In this document: positions 38,172 through 47,504 of the stretch, piece after piece
Numbering within the stretch: the first letter of the stretch is position 1
Layout: each line of letters starts with the position of its first letter
From: DASRDU01 sp035560235
Lineage (GTDB): Bacteria; Acidobacteriota; Blastocatellia; RBC074
Reading direction: 5' to 3'
Assembly: GCA_035560235.1 (NCBI GenBank)
Contig: DATMAG010000093.1
Coordinates: 83,462 to 147,461 of the forward strand
Length of the DNA: 64,000 bases
Notes under the pieces: generated by a model
What the model was told of the DNA's origin: nothing
What the model saw: only the letters and a program-made list of their open reading frames with translations
Databases searched by the model: none
Position numbers and translations under genes: made by a program

Positions 38172-38576
38172 TTAGTAACGGCGCTGATTCTCTTTGTGTC
38201 TGTGGTAAAGGTAACCGCCAGCAGCACCGGCAATGCCGCCAATCACCGCACCCTTTTTGCCGCCCAGCAGGCCACCCACTACCGCACCGCCAGCCGCACC
38301 GATGCCGGTTCGAAGAACCGCTCGCTTGTTTCGTTCGTCACGGTAATCGCGGTCATCGTAATAACGCTCATCGCGGTAGCGTCGGTCATCGTAACGACGA
38401 TCATCATAGCGACGATTGTCGTAACGTTGATTGTCATAGTAGTTATTGTCGTAATAGACCTGACGCGAACGTGAGCGGCAGCGATCCTGCGCCATTGCGC
38501 CCGGAACCATCGTGGTAAAGACCAGACCCAGAGCCAGCATCATCAGCACTGCATTTTTCCGAATTGAACTGATCAT
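38172..38576 (-). CDS. Exported Tyr/Asp/Arg-repeat protein with glycine-zipper
   Basis: 134 residues. The signal peptide is MMLALGLVFTTMVPGAMAQ. The mature part has a low-complexity block (about 38-82) of variants of the unit YDDRR and YDNRR, rich in Tyr, Asp and Arg. Then comes a Gly-rich hydrophobic segment (GIGAAGGAVVGGLLGGKKGAV, then IGGIAGAAGGYLY), typical of glycine-zipper membrane proteins. AGGAGG precedes the ATG. The cellular role is unknown; envelope location is inferred from the signal and zipper. Confidence 0.75.
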   Translation of the reverse strand: MISSIRKNAVLMMLALGLVFTTMVPGAMAQDRCRSRSRQVYYDNNYYDNQRYDNRRYDDRRYDDRRYRDERYYDDRDYRDERNKRAVLRTGIGAAGGAVVGGLLGGKKGAVIGGIAGAAGGYLYHRHKENQRRY

Positions 38577-38920
38577 AAGATCCTCCTGTCGTGCAGCCTC
38601 TGGCTGCCTTTTTTATTTTACTTTTTGTCAACCCTCATTCGGTCTCGCCCATCCATCAGCTTCTGCTGACTCAGGACCCGCCCGCCTCAATTACAAGCTT
38701 CGTGCCACATCCGCCGGGCACTCAATCCGCGCGCTCATTAACCCTCCAGGCTTTACTGTCGCAGCCACTTAACCGGCAGCACAGCCAGATACCCTGGTGC
38801 GCCGGAATTTCACGCACAGATCCTTTCAGCACCTTTCGGTCAGGCGAGCATACCAAATGGTCAGTCGTCAGACCGCTGTTCAGCTTGTCATCGCGCAGCC
38901 TCAGCCTTAGCATACGGCGC
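38577..38920. other. Intergenic region between the Tyr-rich gene and cofE
   Basis: 344 bases. It holds the ribosome-binding site of the minus-strand gene at its left edge. The frame of cofE stays open back to 38591, but the translation there has no resemblance to CofE and no good start. I see no other gene or clear regulatory element. Confidence 0.45.
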
Positions 38921-39682
38921 GTGACTCAAACGGCTGAAATCAGACTCATCGCCATTCGCCACCTCCCTGAAATCTTGCCCGGTGACGATCTCGGTTCATT
39001 GATTGTTAATGCGGCTCGCGAGACGGGCGTGCGCCTGGCTGAAGGTGACGTGCTGGTGATTGCGCAGAAGATCGTTTCAAAATCAGAAGGCCGTCTGGTC
39101 AGTCTGGCCGCAGTCACGCCTTCGCCGCAGGCTCTGGAAATCGCCGAAAAACAGAACCGCGACCCGCGCCTGATTGAAGTGATTCTTTCTGAATCGGCAC
39201 ACCTGCTCCGCCGCGACGCACACGTGCTGATTACTGAAACCAGGCACGGCTTCGTCTGCGCCAACGCCGGAGTGGACAAGTCGAATGTCAGAGGCGATGA
39301 CATGGTTTCGCTGCTGCCCGTTGCGCCTGACGAATCGGCGCAGCAGCTGAGACAGCGAATTCGTGATCTGCTTGGCGTCAGTGTCGCGGTCATCATCACT
39401 GACACCTTTGGCCGCGCCTGGCGCGAAGGCCTGACCAACGCGGCTATCGGAGTTGCCGGAATGAATCCGCTGAAGGATTATCGCGGTGAAAAGGACGACT
39501 GCGGCAGGGAACTGTCGGCCACTGTTCTGGCCGTAGCCGATGAAATTGCCGCCGCCTCAGGCCTGCTGATGCAGAAAAATGCGCGCGTGCCTGTGGTTAT
39601 TGTGCGCGGCTGTCAGTACGAGCCAGGCAATGGCAGCGCACAGCAACTGATTCGCGCCAGAGAACGCGACCTGTTCCGTTAA
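38921..39682 (+). CDS. cofE: Coenzyme F420-0:L-glutamate ligase CofE
   Basis: It adds gamma-linked glutamates to F420-0 using GTP. It has 253 residues from a GTG at 38921, the family length (archaeal-type, without the FbiB nitroreductase fusion). Signatures are EGDVLVIAQKIVSKSEGR, FVCANAGVDKSN, IITDTFGRAWREG and GVAGMNPLKDYRGEKDDCGR. The open frame continues upstream to 38591 but that part is not conserved; a TTG at 38885 is an alternative start. The stop is followed by a 51-base heptad repeat and then cofD, so an operon is likely. Confidence 0.9.
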   Translation: MTQTAEIRLIAIRHLPEILPGDDLGSLIVNAARETGVRLAEGDVLVIAQKIVSKSEGRLVSLAAVTPSPQALEIAEKQNRDPRLIEVILSESAHLLRRDAHVLITETRHGFVCANAGVDKSNVRGDDMVSLLPVAPDESAQQLRQRIRDLLGVSVAVIITDTFGRAWREGLTNAAIGVAGMNPLKDYRGEKDDCGRELSATVLAVADEIAAASGLLMQKNARVPVVIVRGCQYEPGNGSAQQLIRARERDLFR

Positions 39683-39733
39683 TCTCAATCTCAGATTTCA
39701 AATCTCAAATTTCAGATTTCAAATCTCAAATCC
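39683..39733. repeat. Heptad tandem repeat filling the cofE-cofD gap
   Basis: Units ATCTCAG, ATTTCAA, ATCTCAA, ATTTCAG, ATTTCAA, ATCTCAA occupy the whole spacer from the cofE stop codon to the cofD ATG, leaving no Shine-Dalgarno sequence for cofD. The same units occur within the TPP riboswitch arm at 21603-21680. Confidence 0.85.
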
Positions 39734-40666
39734 ATGAAACTCACAGCCCTTGCCGGAGGAGTCGGCGCATCGAAGCTGCTCGAAGGCCTCGCGCGCGCCC
39801 TGCCGCCAGAAGACATTTCAATCATCGTCAACACCGGCGATGACGCTGAGTTTTTCGGCGTTCACGTTTCGCCTGACATTGACATCGTGACTTACACGCT
39901 CGCCGGGATCGTCAATCGTGAACAGGGCTGGGGCATTGCGGGCGACACGTTTCACTGTCTGGAAATGATGGCCAGGTATCGCGGCCCGCAGTGGTTCAAC
40001 CTGGGCGACCGAGACCTGGCGACCTGCCTGCATCGCGCCGAACAGATGCGCCGGGGCCGTGCGCTTTCTGACATTACTGACGAAGTGCGCCGTGCACTGG
40101 GTGTCAGATCACGCATTCTGCCGATGACCGATGCTTACACGCCGACCACTGTGATCACTGCCAATGGCCCGCTTCCCTTTCAGGAATATTTCGTCAGGCA
40201 TCGCACGCAGATTCCGATTACCGGGCTGCGCTTTGAAAACATTGAAGCGGCCCGCCCCGCGCCCGGCGTGATCGAAGCCATTCACGATGCTGACGCAGTC
40301 ATCATCTGTCCGAGCAATCCACTGATCAGCATCGGCCCGATTCTCGCGGTGCCGGGCATTCGTGATGCGCTGAAGGAAACAGGGGCAACCGTCGCCGCCA
40401 TCAGTCCGGTTGTCGGCGGCGCATCGCTCAAAGGCCCGACTGACCGGATGCTCACGCAGCTTGGCCTGGAGTCTTCAGCCACGCAGGTGGCAAAGCTCTA
40501 TCAGGATTTTCTGGACGTTTACATCATTGATGAAAAGGACAGTGGGGCGCGGGAAGAGATCGCCGGACTCGGGCTGAAAGTGACAGTCACACAGACAGTG
40601 ATGCACGGGCCGGAGGAGAAGCTGGCTCTGGCGCAGACGGCATTGACTGAAGTTACGCAAATGTAA
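39734..40666 (+). CDS. cofD: 2-phospho-L-lactate transferase CofD
   Basis: 310 residues. It transfers the phospholactyl (or phosphoenolpyruvyl) group onto the deazaflavin Fo to make F420-0, the substrate of CofE. Signatures are LTALAGGVGASKLLEGLA, IVNTGDDAEFFGVHVSPDID, WFNLGDRDLATCLHRAEQM, PMTDAYTPTTVIT and ICPSNPLISIGPIL. With cofE directly upstream it forms an F420 pair; Fo synthase (CofG/CofH) and CofC are not in the window. A possible F420 user is encoded at 51628-52026. Confidence 0.95.
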   Translation: MKLTALAGGVGASKLLEGLARALPPEDISIIVNTGDDAEFFGVHVSPDIDIVTYTLAGIVNREQGWGIAGDTFHCLEMMARYRGPQWFNLGDRDLATCLHRAEQMRRGRALSDITDEVRRALGVRSRILPMTDAYTPTTVITANGPLPFQEYFVRHRTQIPITGLRFENIEAARPAPGVIEAIHDADAVIICPSNPLISIGPILAVPGIRDALKETGATVAAISPVVGGASLKGPTDRMLTQLGLESSATQVAKLYQDFLDVYIIDEKDSGAREEIAGLGLKVTVTQTVMHGPEEKLALAQTALTEVTQM

Positions 40667-40722
40667 CTTCCCGGCACAGGTCTGCTGACAGCGGTATAGA
40701 CCACAGGCCATCAGCGGATTTG

Positions 40723-42123
40723 TTACTTCAGTTCGTGCAGCGCGAGGACTGAAATCACGGTCGGGATTCCATTTTCCACGCCCACCTTCAACAGCGCCTG
40801 AAAATGCTCTGTCCCGCCGGGTCTCTTTCTCTGACTGAGCAGTTGATTAAGCTGCTCAAGATGTTTCGCATTGGTGACGAACTCAGCCGCCGCCTCTGTT
40901 CCCTGGCTGTAAATGCCCGACAAAACCATGACTTTGTTCCCTTCAGTCAGATTTGGCTTGAGGGTGATCAGGGCATAATCAACCAGCAGATTGCCTGAGC
41001 GCGGGTCAAAGCGGGGCTTGTATTCCGGCTCTTCGCCTGCCCGCGGGTTGAGATTCACGATGGTTGAATTGTTGGTGTAAACGAAATCCTCGTTATCCGG
41101 CAGTTTGCCTGACCACTCATTGACCCACGACCCGCCGAGCAGGATGACATTGTGATTCTTCAGATCTTCGGCGCTGAGTGTGCGGCTTTGCTTCAGGACG
41201 ATATTGCGGTTCGCCAGGCGAAAGAAACCCGTCAGATGATGCAGCCCGATAGCTTCGCCAATGCCTGTATAAAAACTGTTGCTGAGAATCAGAACCGGCG
41301 GACGCCTGTGTTCGGGAGCGGCTCTCTCGCGGCGCTCACTGGAAGCAGCACCTGTTCCAGCCTGTGAGCGGATCAGCAGATCAGGGTTTTTCATGGTCTT
41401 TTCCCTGAGCGCAGTCACGACTTCGGCAGGCACCGGCACTGAATCTCTCAGAATGATTTCCGGTTCGCCATCGCTCGAAAAGCGTGGCACCAGCGGGTTG
41501 CTCAGCACCACGACGGGCGGAGATGAATCATTGAGAAAGGTTTTCCATGTTTCGCCCGCTGGCAACGGATCGGCACCCCGACCTGCGTGCGCAACTTTTT
41601 CCCGCAGGTCGCGGTTGGAGAGAAACAGCAGAATCACTATCAACATCAGTCCGGCCACCGTCAGCGCAAGAACGAACAGCAAAGTCCGCGGCGCAGGCCG
41701 GGTACCCGCCTGCAGGTCGGCAGCAATCTGTTGAGAAGCGGGATTGGAGTCAGGAGCGAGCGGGTGTCGCGTGAAAACAGGCTTGTAACTCCCTGCCGGA
41801 ATTTCCAGCCTGATCTCATCACTGGCACCTTCAGCCTGGTAATATGCTTCCAGTTTCTTGCGAATCTCGTGGGCAACGACCCGCACAATCGGATCAGCTG
41901 AAGGCTGATAAGTGCTGTCACGCCCGAAGACATCATAAGCGAGCAGATATTCGTTCAGTTCCTCAGCCCGCCCGTCCAGATAAAACTCGCAGATCACTCG
42001 CAGAAACTGTTTCTTCTTGTGCGCGTGTACAAAGTATCGGCTCCCCAGAATCCGTTCGAGCGTCTGCCGCGCTTCGGCTGAGTCAACAGCGTGGACTGAC
42101 AATTTTGCTGCCTGCATTGCCAT
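40723..42123 (-). CDS. Membrane protein with acidobacterial N-terminal sensor-like domain
   Basis: 466 residues from ATG 42123 (the frame is open to a GTG at 42228). The cytoplasmic N-terminal part (about 10-115) has a pattern recurrent in Acidobacteria: LERILGSRYFVHAHKKKQ, AEELNEYLLAYDVFGRD, DPIVRVVAHEIRKKLEAYY, EIPAGSYKPVF. One membrane helix (about 148-170, TLLFVLALTVAGLMLIVIL) follows, then a non-cytoplasmic domain of about 290 residues with VILLGGSWVNEW. The N-domain resembles a DNA- or protein-binding module usually joined to transmembrane sensor parts; its function is not established. It is divergent from a receptor gene at 42660, which it might regulate. Confidence 0.65.
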   Translation of the reverse strand: MAMQAAKLSVHAVDSAEARQTLERILGSRYFVHAHKKKQFLRVICEFYLDGRAEELNEYLLAYDVFGRDSTYQPSADPIVRVVAHEIRKKLEAYYQAEGASDEIRLEIPAGSYKPVFTRHPLAPDSNPASQQIAADLQAGTRPAPRTLLFVLALTVAGLMLIVILLFLSNRDLREKVAHAGRGADPLPAGETWKTFLNDSSPPVVVLSNPLVPRFSSDGEPEIILRDSVPVPAEVVTALREKTMKNPDLLIRSQAGTGAASSERRERAAPEHRRPPVLILSNSFYTGIGEAIGLHHLTGFFRLANRNIVLKQSRTLSAEDLKNHNVILLGGSWVNEWSGKLPDNEDFVYTNNSTIVNLNPRAGEEPEYKPRFDPRSGNLLVDYALITLKPNLTEGNKVMVLSGIYSQGTEAAAEFVTNAKHLEQLNQLLSQRKRPGGTEHFQALLKVGVENGIPTVISVLALHELK

Positions 42124-42228
42124 CAGCAAATTCCGGTTGACACAATCCTGCAATGGCTGAACATTCGGCCTGTTCTCAGGATTACCACTCAATACCAGCC
42201 CGTCTGCAATTAATGACTGACAAGTCAC

Positions 42229-42659
42229 AGCGGCTTAAGCCCTGGTGGCACAGCAATGTTAACAGGCGACATTAACCTGTTAATTTACTGTAAGACCATT
42301 GACCCTGGCAGGACTCTCAGCAGAATGGCAGCGACTGCGGAAAAACTCGCTCAGTAACAATTCCAGAACTGTCCGGGGGATCTGAAAAGAACTCGGTGGT
42401 ATCAACTGAGCAGAGCCGCAAACATCCGTACAGTAATAATCATTCATCCGTCTTCCAGCTGACTAAGCATACGACAGCCATGACTAATGGCGCGGACTGC
42501 GGCTCCGGCATTCAGAGCCGACTGAGGTCTGCCTTATTAACTTTGGCCCGGTGATTCAGGTGGCCCGATTGTACAGGCAACCCGACCCCGTTCCAAGACG
42601 AATCGTCCGACTTTGCCGGGATGAAGAAACCTGTCCGTTATCACTAACCGAAAGGAGAA
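42229..42659. promoter_or_regulatory. Divergent promoter region with a palindrome
   Basis: 431 bases between the sensor-like gene and the receptor gene. A dyad TTAACAGG (42259-42266) / CCTGTTAA (42276-42283) with 9 bases between is a candidate operator. The receptor has GAAAGGAGAA just before its ATG. No gene is visible. Confidence 0.4.
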
Positions 42660-45600
42660 ATGAACATGAACTTTGAAATCCAACGGGTCAGCGTGCTTCG
42701 TTCCCACAGGGCATCAGTTCTGGCGCTGCTGCTCGTCGTCTGCGCGATGTACCAGCCCGCTTCAGGGCAACAGGTGACAGCCGCAATTCTGGGAAAAGTC
42801 ACTGACCAGTCTGACGCCCCGATAGCCAATGCCAAAGTCACCGCCAAAGACGAGGCGCGCGGAACGGTCTGGTCAACTGAAACCAACACCGAAGGCATCT
42901 TTAACCTGCCGCGCCTGCCGGTCGGCAGTTATGAAATCAGGGTCGAAGCTCCGGGCTTCAAGGTAGCAGTGCGCCCGGCGCTGCAGCTTGAACTCAATCA
43001 GACCGCCCGCGTGGACATCAAAATGCAGGTCGGTGAACTCAGTCAGACCATCGAAGTGACGGACACGGCTCCGCTGCTTCAGACCGACACCACGCAACTC
43101 AGCACCGTCATTGATTCGCGCACCAACACGGCGCTGCCGCTTGCCACGCGCAATTACATTCAACTGACACTGCTTTCGCCCGGCAGCGTCAATCCGAATC
43201 CGGCGTCGCTGGTCGGCGGCGGCCCGGCAGTTTTCAGCGGCAGGCCGTACATCAACGGCAACCGCGAACAGGCCAACAACTTTCTGCTTGACGGCGTGGA
43301 CAACAATCAGGTGTCAGACAACCTGGTCGGCTTCACTCCGGCCCCGGATGCGATTCAGGAATTCAATCTGATCACGAACAACGCTTCGGCTGAGTTCGGC
43401 AATTTCCAGGGCGGCATCATCAGCGTGTCAATCAAGTCAGGCACGAATCAGTATCACGGCACAGCCTACGAGTTTTTCCGCAACGATGTGCTCAATGCCA
43501 ACAACTGGAGCAACAATCTTTTTGGTTCGCCCAAACCGAAGATTCGCTACAACCAGTTCGGCGGCACTTACGGCGGCCCGATTGTGCGCGACAAACTCTT
43601 CTTCTTTGCCGATTATCAGGGCCTGCGCAACAACACTCCTGCCTCGACCGGCGCAATTACGGTCTTTACCGCTAAGCAGCGGCAGGGAGATTTTTCGGAA
43701 GTCAGCGCGAAGCTCTACAACCCGTTCCAGCTTGACGCAAATGGCAAGCGCGTGCCCTTCGCCAACAATCAGATTCCGCTCAACCTGATCAACCCGGTCG
43801 CCAAAGCCCTGTTCAGTTCGTCGCTTTATCCCGCGCCGATTACCAGCAAAACGCAGGGCAACTACTTCAACACGACCAACTCCTTCAACCACATGGATCA
43901 GGGAGACGTGAAGATTGATTACAACTACTCGCAGAGTGACCGGATTTTCGGGCGCTATTCGCAAAGCCGCACCGACAACCCGTCAACCAATACCTTCCCG
44001 CTCTTTGCTGACAGCTTTCTCAACGCGCCGACTTACAACACGGTTGTGAACTGGACGCACACTTTCAATCCGGGCCTCGTCAATGAAGCGCGGGCCGGTG
44101 TCAATTACGTGCGGGTTCACAACGGCGGCGCATCGAAGGGCCTCGGCAATGTGGCGCAGGATCTGGGCATCAAAAACGGCAATGAACGCGGCCCCGGTCT
44201 GTTTGCGCTCAACTTCGGCTCGTCCTTTGTCAACGGCATTGGCGATGCGAACACCGGCACGCAGCAGCTTTTCGCTGACACGGTGATTCAGTTCGAGGAT
44301 TCGCTGATCATCACGCGCGGGCAGCACATCCTTCGCACCGGGCTGCAATACAAGCGCATCCGCGTGAATACGTTTTACGCAGGCAACAATGGCCGCACGG
44401 GTTTTATGAGCTTCAGCGGTCGTTACACTGCCGGGCCTGATCCGCTCTCGGTGGCGGGCGGCACGGGCGATGGCGGCGCTGATTTCTTCCTCGGTCTGCC
44501 TGATGCGCTTGGTCGCGGTGTCAACACCGGCACCTGGGGACAGCGGGCGCACGTCATCGCCGGTTACTTCCAGGATGACTGGCGGTACTCAAACACGCTG
44601 ACGCTCAACCTGGGGCTGCGCTATGAAACGCAGACGCCCTGGGTTGAAATCAAAGACCGGCAGGTGAACTTTGCTCCGATCAGCGGCGCGATTCAGTGCG
44701 CGGGCAAGGGACGCGCTGATCTCGGCTGCAGCACTCCGGCCACGATTTACGGCGACAATCGCGCGCTCTATAACCCGCACAACACCGACATCGGCAACTT
44801 TCAGCCACGCATCGGATTTGCCTGGACGCCCGAAGCGCTCAAACGCAGAACCGTGGTGCGCGGCGCGTACACGATTTCGTCCTATCTCGAAGGCACCGGC
44901 ACCAACCTGCGGCTGCCGCTCAACCCGCCGTTTACGACTGAATTCGACAAGAACTATTCGTCGCTGACCCTGCCTGCTTCAAGAACGCAGGACGGGCTGA
45001 CAGTGCTGACTTCAGCAACGGACAAGTTCGCGGGCGCGATCATTCGCCTGTGGGATCCGAACGTGCGTCCCGCCGTCGTGCAGCAGTGGAATCTGTCGGT
45101 GCAGCATCAGATCACGCCCGACACCACGTTGCAGGTCGGTTACGTCGGACAGCACGGCACACACCTGATGGTGCCGATGCCTTACCTGCAACGTCGGCTG
45201 CTTGGCGGATTCAATGCTGACGGCACGCCGAAGACAGCGGCGAGTCCGTACCTGTCGGGCAATCCGGCGCTGGCCAACATCGGCAATATTTCCGGCACCG
45301 AATCGAACGGCACGCAAAGTTACAACGCCCTGCAGGCCACGTTGCAGAAACGCTTCAGCAAGGGTCTGCAATACCAGGTGGCTTACACCTACGCCAAGGC
45401 GCTCGCCAATTCGAGCGGCTATTACGGCTCGTGGGGCGGGCAGACGATTCCGACTTCGCCTTACTGGCAGAACCTTTATGACGGCAGAGCGGAATGGGGG
45501 CCGGCTTTCTTTGACGTGAAGCACACGCTGTCAACTTATGCCGTTTATGAACTGCCGGTCGGCAAGGGCCGCAAGTACGGCAGCAACCTCAACAGTGTGG

Positions 45601-46061
45601 CCAATGCCGTCGTTGGCGGCTGGAATGTGAGCGGCATTCTGCAACTGCATACCGGCTTCCCGCTGACGATTTCAGGCGGCGATGCGTCGGGCACCAATTC
45701 ACGCGGCCCGCGCGCCAACTGCATCGGCCCGGCCAAAGTCTTCGGCAAGAAGAACGCCACCGGCAATGTCGGTTATCAGTGGTTCGATCCGACGGCTTAC
45801 GGCCCGGCAGCGCCCGGCACGTTCGGCACCTGCGGCGTGGCGACCGTGCGCGGCCCAGGCCTGAAGACGCTCGATATGAGCTTCCAGAAACAGTTCGCCA
45901 TCACGGAATCGAAAAACATCGAGTTCCGCAGCGAATTCATCAACTTCACCAACACCCCGATTCTGACGGCTCCGGGCACCGGGCTTGGCCCCGGACTCGG
46001 CTTGTTGCAGGGTTCGCAGGGGCCACGCACCATTCAGTTCGCTTTGAAGATTCACTTCTGA
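42660..46061 (+). CDS. Oar-like TonB-dependent receptor with carboxypeptidase-regulatory domain
   Basis: 1133 residues. The signal peptide ends near QPASGQQ. The CarboxypepD_reg domain is about 40-125 (LGKVTDQSDAPIANAKVTAK). The plug region (about 130-280) has LPLATRNYIQLTLLSPGSVN, NNFLLDGVDNNQVSDN and SAEFGNFQGGIISVSIKSG. The barrel ends in IQFALKIHF. AAAGGAG precedes the ATG. Downstream on the same strand are TPR, CRTAC1 and GH20 genes, which together suggest a glycan-oriented uptake locus (inference). The sensor-like gene is divergent. Confidence 0.9.
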   Translation: MNMNFEIQRVSVLRSHRASVLALLLVVCAMYQPASGQQVTAAILGKVTDQSDAPIANAKVTAKDEARGTVWSTETNTEGIFNLPRLPVGSYEIRVEAPGFKVAVRPALQLELNQTARVDIKMQVGELSQTIEVTDTAPLLQTDTTQLSTVIDSRTNTALPLATRNYIQLTLLSPGSVNPNPASLVGGGPAVFSGRPYINGNREQANNFLLDGVDNNQVSDNLVGFTPAPDAIQEFNLITNNASAEFGNFQGGIISVSIKSGTNQYHGTAYEFFRNDVLNANNWSNNLFGSPKPKIRYNQFGGTYGGPIVRDKLFFFADYQGLRNNTPASTGAITVFTAKQRQGDFSEVSAKLYNPFQLDANGKRVPFANNQIPLNLINPVAKALFSSSLYPAPITSKTQGNYFNTTNSFNHMDQGDVKIDYNYSQSDRIFGRYSQSRTDNPSTNTFPLFADSFLNAPTYNTVVNWTHTFNPGLVNEARAGVNYVRVHNGGASKGLGNVAQDLGIKNGNERGPGLFALNFGSSFVNGIGDANTGTQQLFADTVIQFEDSLIITRGQHILRTGLQYKRIRVNTFYAGNNGRTGFMSFSGRYTAGPDPLSVAGGTGDGGADFFLGLPDALGRGVNTGTWGQRAHVIAGYFQDDWRYSNTLTLNLGLRYETQTPWVEIKDRQVNFAPISGAIQCAGKGRADLGCSTPATIYGDNRALYNPHNTDIGNFQPRIGFAWTPEALKRRTVVRGAYTISSYLEGTGTNLRLPLNPPFTTEFDKNYSSLTLPASRTQDGLTVLTSATDKFAGAIIRLWDPNVRPAVVQQWNLSVQHQITPDTTLQVGYVGQHGTHLMVPMPYLQRRLLGGFNADGTPKTAASPYLSGNPALANIGNISGTESNGTQSYNALQATLQKRFSKGLQYQVAYTYAKALANSSGYYGSWGGQTIPTSPYWQNLYDGRAEWGPAFFDVKHTLSTYAVYELPVGKGRKYGSNLNSVANAVVGGWNVSGILQLHTGFPLTISGGDASGTNSRGPRANCIGPAKVFGKKNATGNVGYQWFDPTAYGPAAPGTFGTCGVATVRGPGLKTLDMSFQKQFAITESKNIEFRSEFINFTNTPILTAPGTGLGPGLGLLQGSQGPRTIQFALKIHF

Positions 46062-46096
46062 CGAGGATAATCTTTCGCAGCGATCATTTGATGGCG

Positions 46097-46130
46097 GAGC
46101 CGTTCCCGGCAGGAGCGGCTCTGCTCTTTC
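46097..46130 (+). terminator. Possible terminator after the receptor gene
   Basis: The stem GAGCCGTTCC (46097-46106) / GGAGCGGCTC (46112-46121) has one mismatch and a 5-base loop and is followed by TGCTCTTTC. The T-run is weak. Confidence 0.5.
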
Positions 46131-46143
46131 ACACAATACGGTG

Positions 46144-46224
46144 CAGTACCGGGAGCGTCAGCGACCGGGTTGCTGCTGAAAAACCATTGTCGCAGTCACC
46201 CGGTCGCTGACGCTCCCGGTACTG
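46144..46224. repeat. Long GC-rich inverted repeat (family A hairpin)
   Basis: The arms 46144-46170 and 46198-46224 are perfect over 27 bases (core GGGAGCGTCAGCGACC), enclosing a 27-base loop. It fills the gap just before the TPR gene and shares AGCGTCAGCGA with the hairpin at 19680-19750. Confidence 0.88.
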
Positions 46225-46229
46225 TTCCG

Positions 46230-47480
46230 ATGGTCACTTTCTTCATGACTCAGACAGCCCCTGCAAAAATCAATTCGGCTTTTATCTGTGTCACGCGCTC
46301 GCTGCGGGCCTGTTCATTGCCTGCGGTCGCGCTGCTCTGTGCTCTGTCAGTCACAATTTCAGCGCAACCGGCGCGACCAACTACGGCTTCACCGGCTGCG
46401 ACCGAAGCGCAGGCGGCATTTGATCGCGGTGACTGGGAAGCGGCGATTCAGGGCTTTGAAAAGCTGCTCAAAGCCGCGCCGGGCAATGCCGATTATTTGT
46501 TGCGGCTCGGCGTTTCGCTTTACGCCGCCGGGCGTCCGCTCGATGCGGTGACTGTGCTGCGCCAGGCCCTGAAGCTCAGGCCCGGCTTCACTGCCGCGCG
46601 TCATTATTTAAGTGCGAGCCTCGCTGAAAGCGGACAGTGCGCCGAAGCGTTGCCGCTGCTCAAAAAGGACGTGCCGCAGATGCCTGACAAGGATTTGCGC
46701 CGTGCCGCTGCGCTCGCCGGTGTGCGGTGCGGAATGGGTCTGAATCTGCCTGATGAAGCGGTTGATTTCATTCGCCTGCTGATGCGCGATTTTCCGGCTG
46801 ATCCTGAAGTGCTCTACCAGGCGGCGCACGTTTACTCTGATCTTTCGATGCGGGCTTCGCAGGATCTGCTTTACAAGGCTTCGTCCTCTTATCAGGTGCG
46901 GCTGCTCAATGCCGAAGCCCTGGAAACGCAGGAACGCTGGCAGGAAGCCGCCGCTGAATATCGCGCCATTCTCGCGGGCAATCCGAATCTGCCGGGCATT
47001 CATTACCGGCTCGGCAGGCTGCTGCTGTCGCTGCCTGAAAATGCAATTACGGCCACGACGCGTGAAGAGGCGCGCCAGGAATTTGAAGCTGAATTGCGGC
47101 TCAGCCCGCGCAATGCCGGAGCCGAATACGTTCTCGGTGAACTGGCCCGGCAGGCGCGTGACTGGGCGCAGGCGGTCGCGCATTTCGGCAATGCCGCAAA
47201 ACTTGATCCGGCCTTTGCTGATGCCTTCATCGGCCTGGGCCGCTCGCTGATTGCTGATCGCAAATTTGCCGAAGCCGTTGCGCCGCTCGAACACGCGGCC
47301 AGGCTTCAACCTGAAAATCCGGCAGCGCATTATCATCTGGCGATTGCTTATGCCCGCACCGGACGCAGGGAGGATGGCGAACGCGCTTCAGCCGCTTTCA
47401 GGCTGACTTCTGAAAAAGCCCGCCAGGCGAAACAGGAAATTCAGACCGGCATTCTCGGCCCGCAAAAGGCCGAACCCTGA
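46230..47480 (+). CDS. Exported TPR-repeat protein
   Basis: 416 residues from ATG 46230; ATG 46245 is equally possible. The frame opens upstream within a hairpin repeat, which is unlikely to be coding. An N-terminal signal/hydrophobic segment (SLPAVALLCALSVTISAQ) precedes about nine tetratricopeptide repeats, for example AAFDRGDWEAAIQGFEKLLK, YLLRLGVSLYAAGRPLDAV and PAAHYHLAIAYARTGRREDG. TPR proteins act as protein-binding scaffolds. The CRTAC1 gene begins 24 bases downstream; the TPR + CRTAC1 pair beside a receptor looks like a conserved unit, but its role is unproven. Confidence 0.85.
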   Translation: MVTFFMTQTAPAKINSAFICVTRSLRACSLPAVALLCALSVTISAQPARPTTASPAATEAQAAFDRGDWEAAIQGFEKLLKAAPGNADYLLRLGVSLYAAGRPLDAVTVLRQALKLRPGFTAARHYLSASLAESGQCAEALPLLKKDVPQMPDKDLRRAAALAGVRCGMGLNLPDEAVDFIRLLMRDFPADPEVLYQAAHVYSDLSMRASQDLLYKASSSYQVRLLNAEALETQERWQEAAAEYRAILAGNPNLPGIHYRLGRLLLSLPENAITATTREEARQEFEAELRLSPRNAGAEYVLGELARQARDWAQAVAHFGNAAKLDPAFADAFIGLGRSLIADRKFAEAVAPLEHAARLQPENPAAHYHLAIAYARTGRREDGERASAAFRLTSEKARQAKQEIQTGILGPQKAEP

Positions 47481-47504
47481 TCTCACGTTCACTGACGAAA
47501 AATT

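Noticed and set aside
38591..38920. Long N-terminal extension of CofE
   Set aside because: The translated sequence is Ser/Pro/Leu-rich without family similarity; CofE conservation starts right after the GTG at 38921.
46170..46229. N-terminal extension of the TPR protein
   Set aside because: It would be encoded by the loop and arm of a hairpin repeat that occurs elsewhere in the window.
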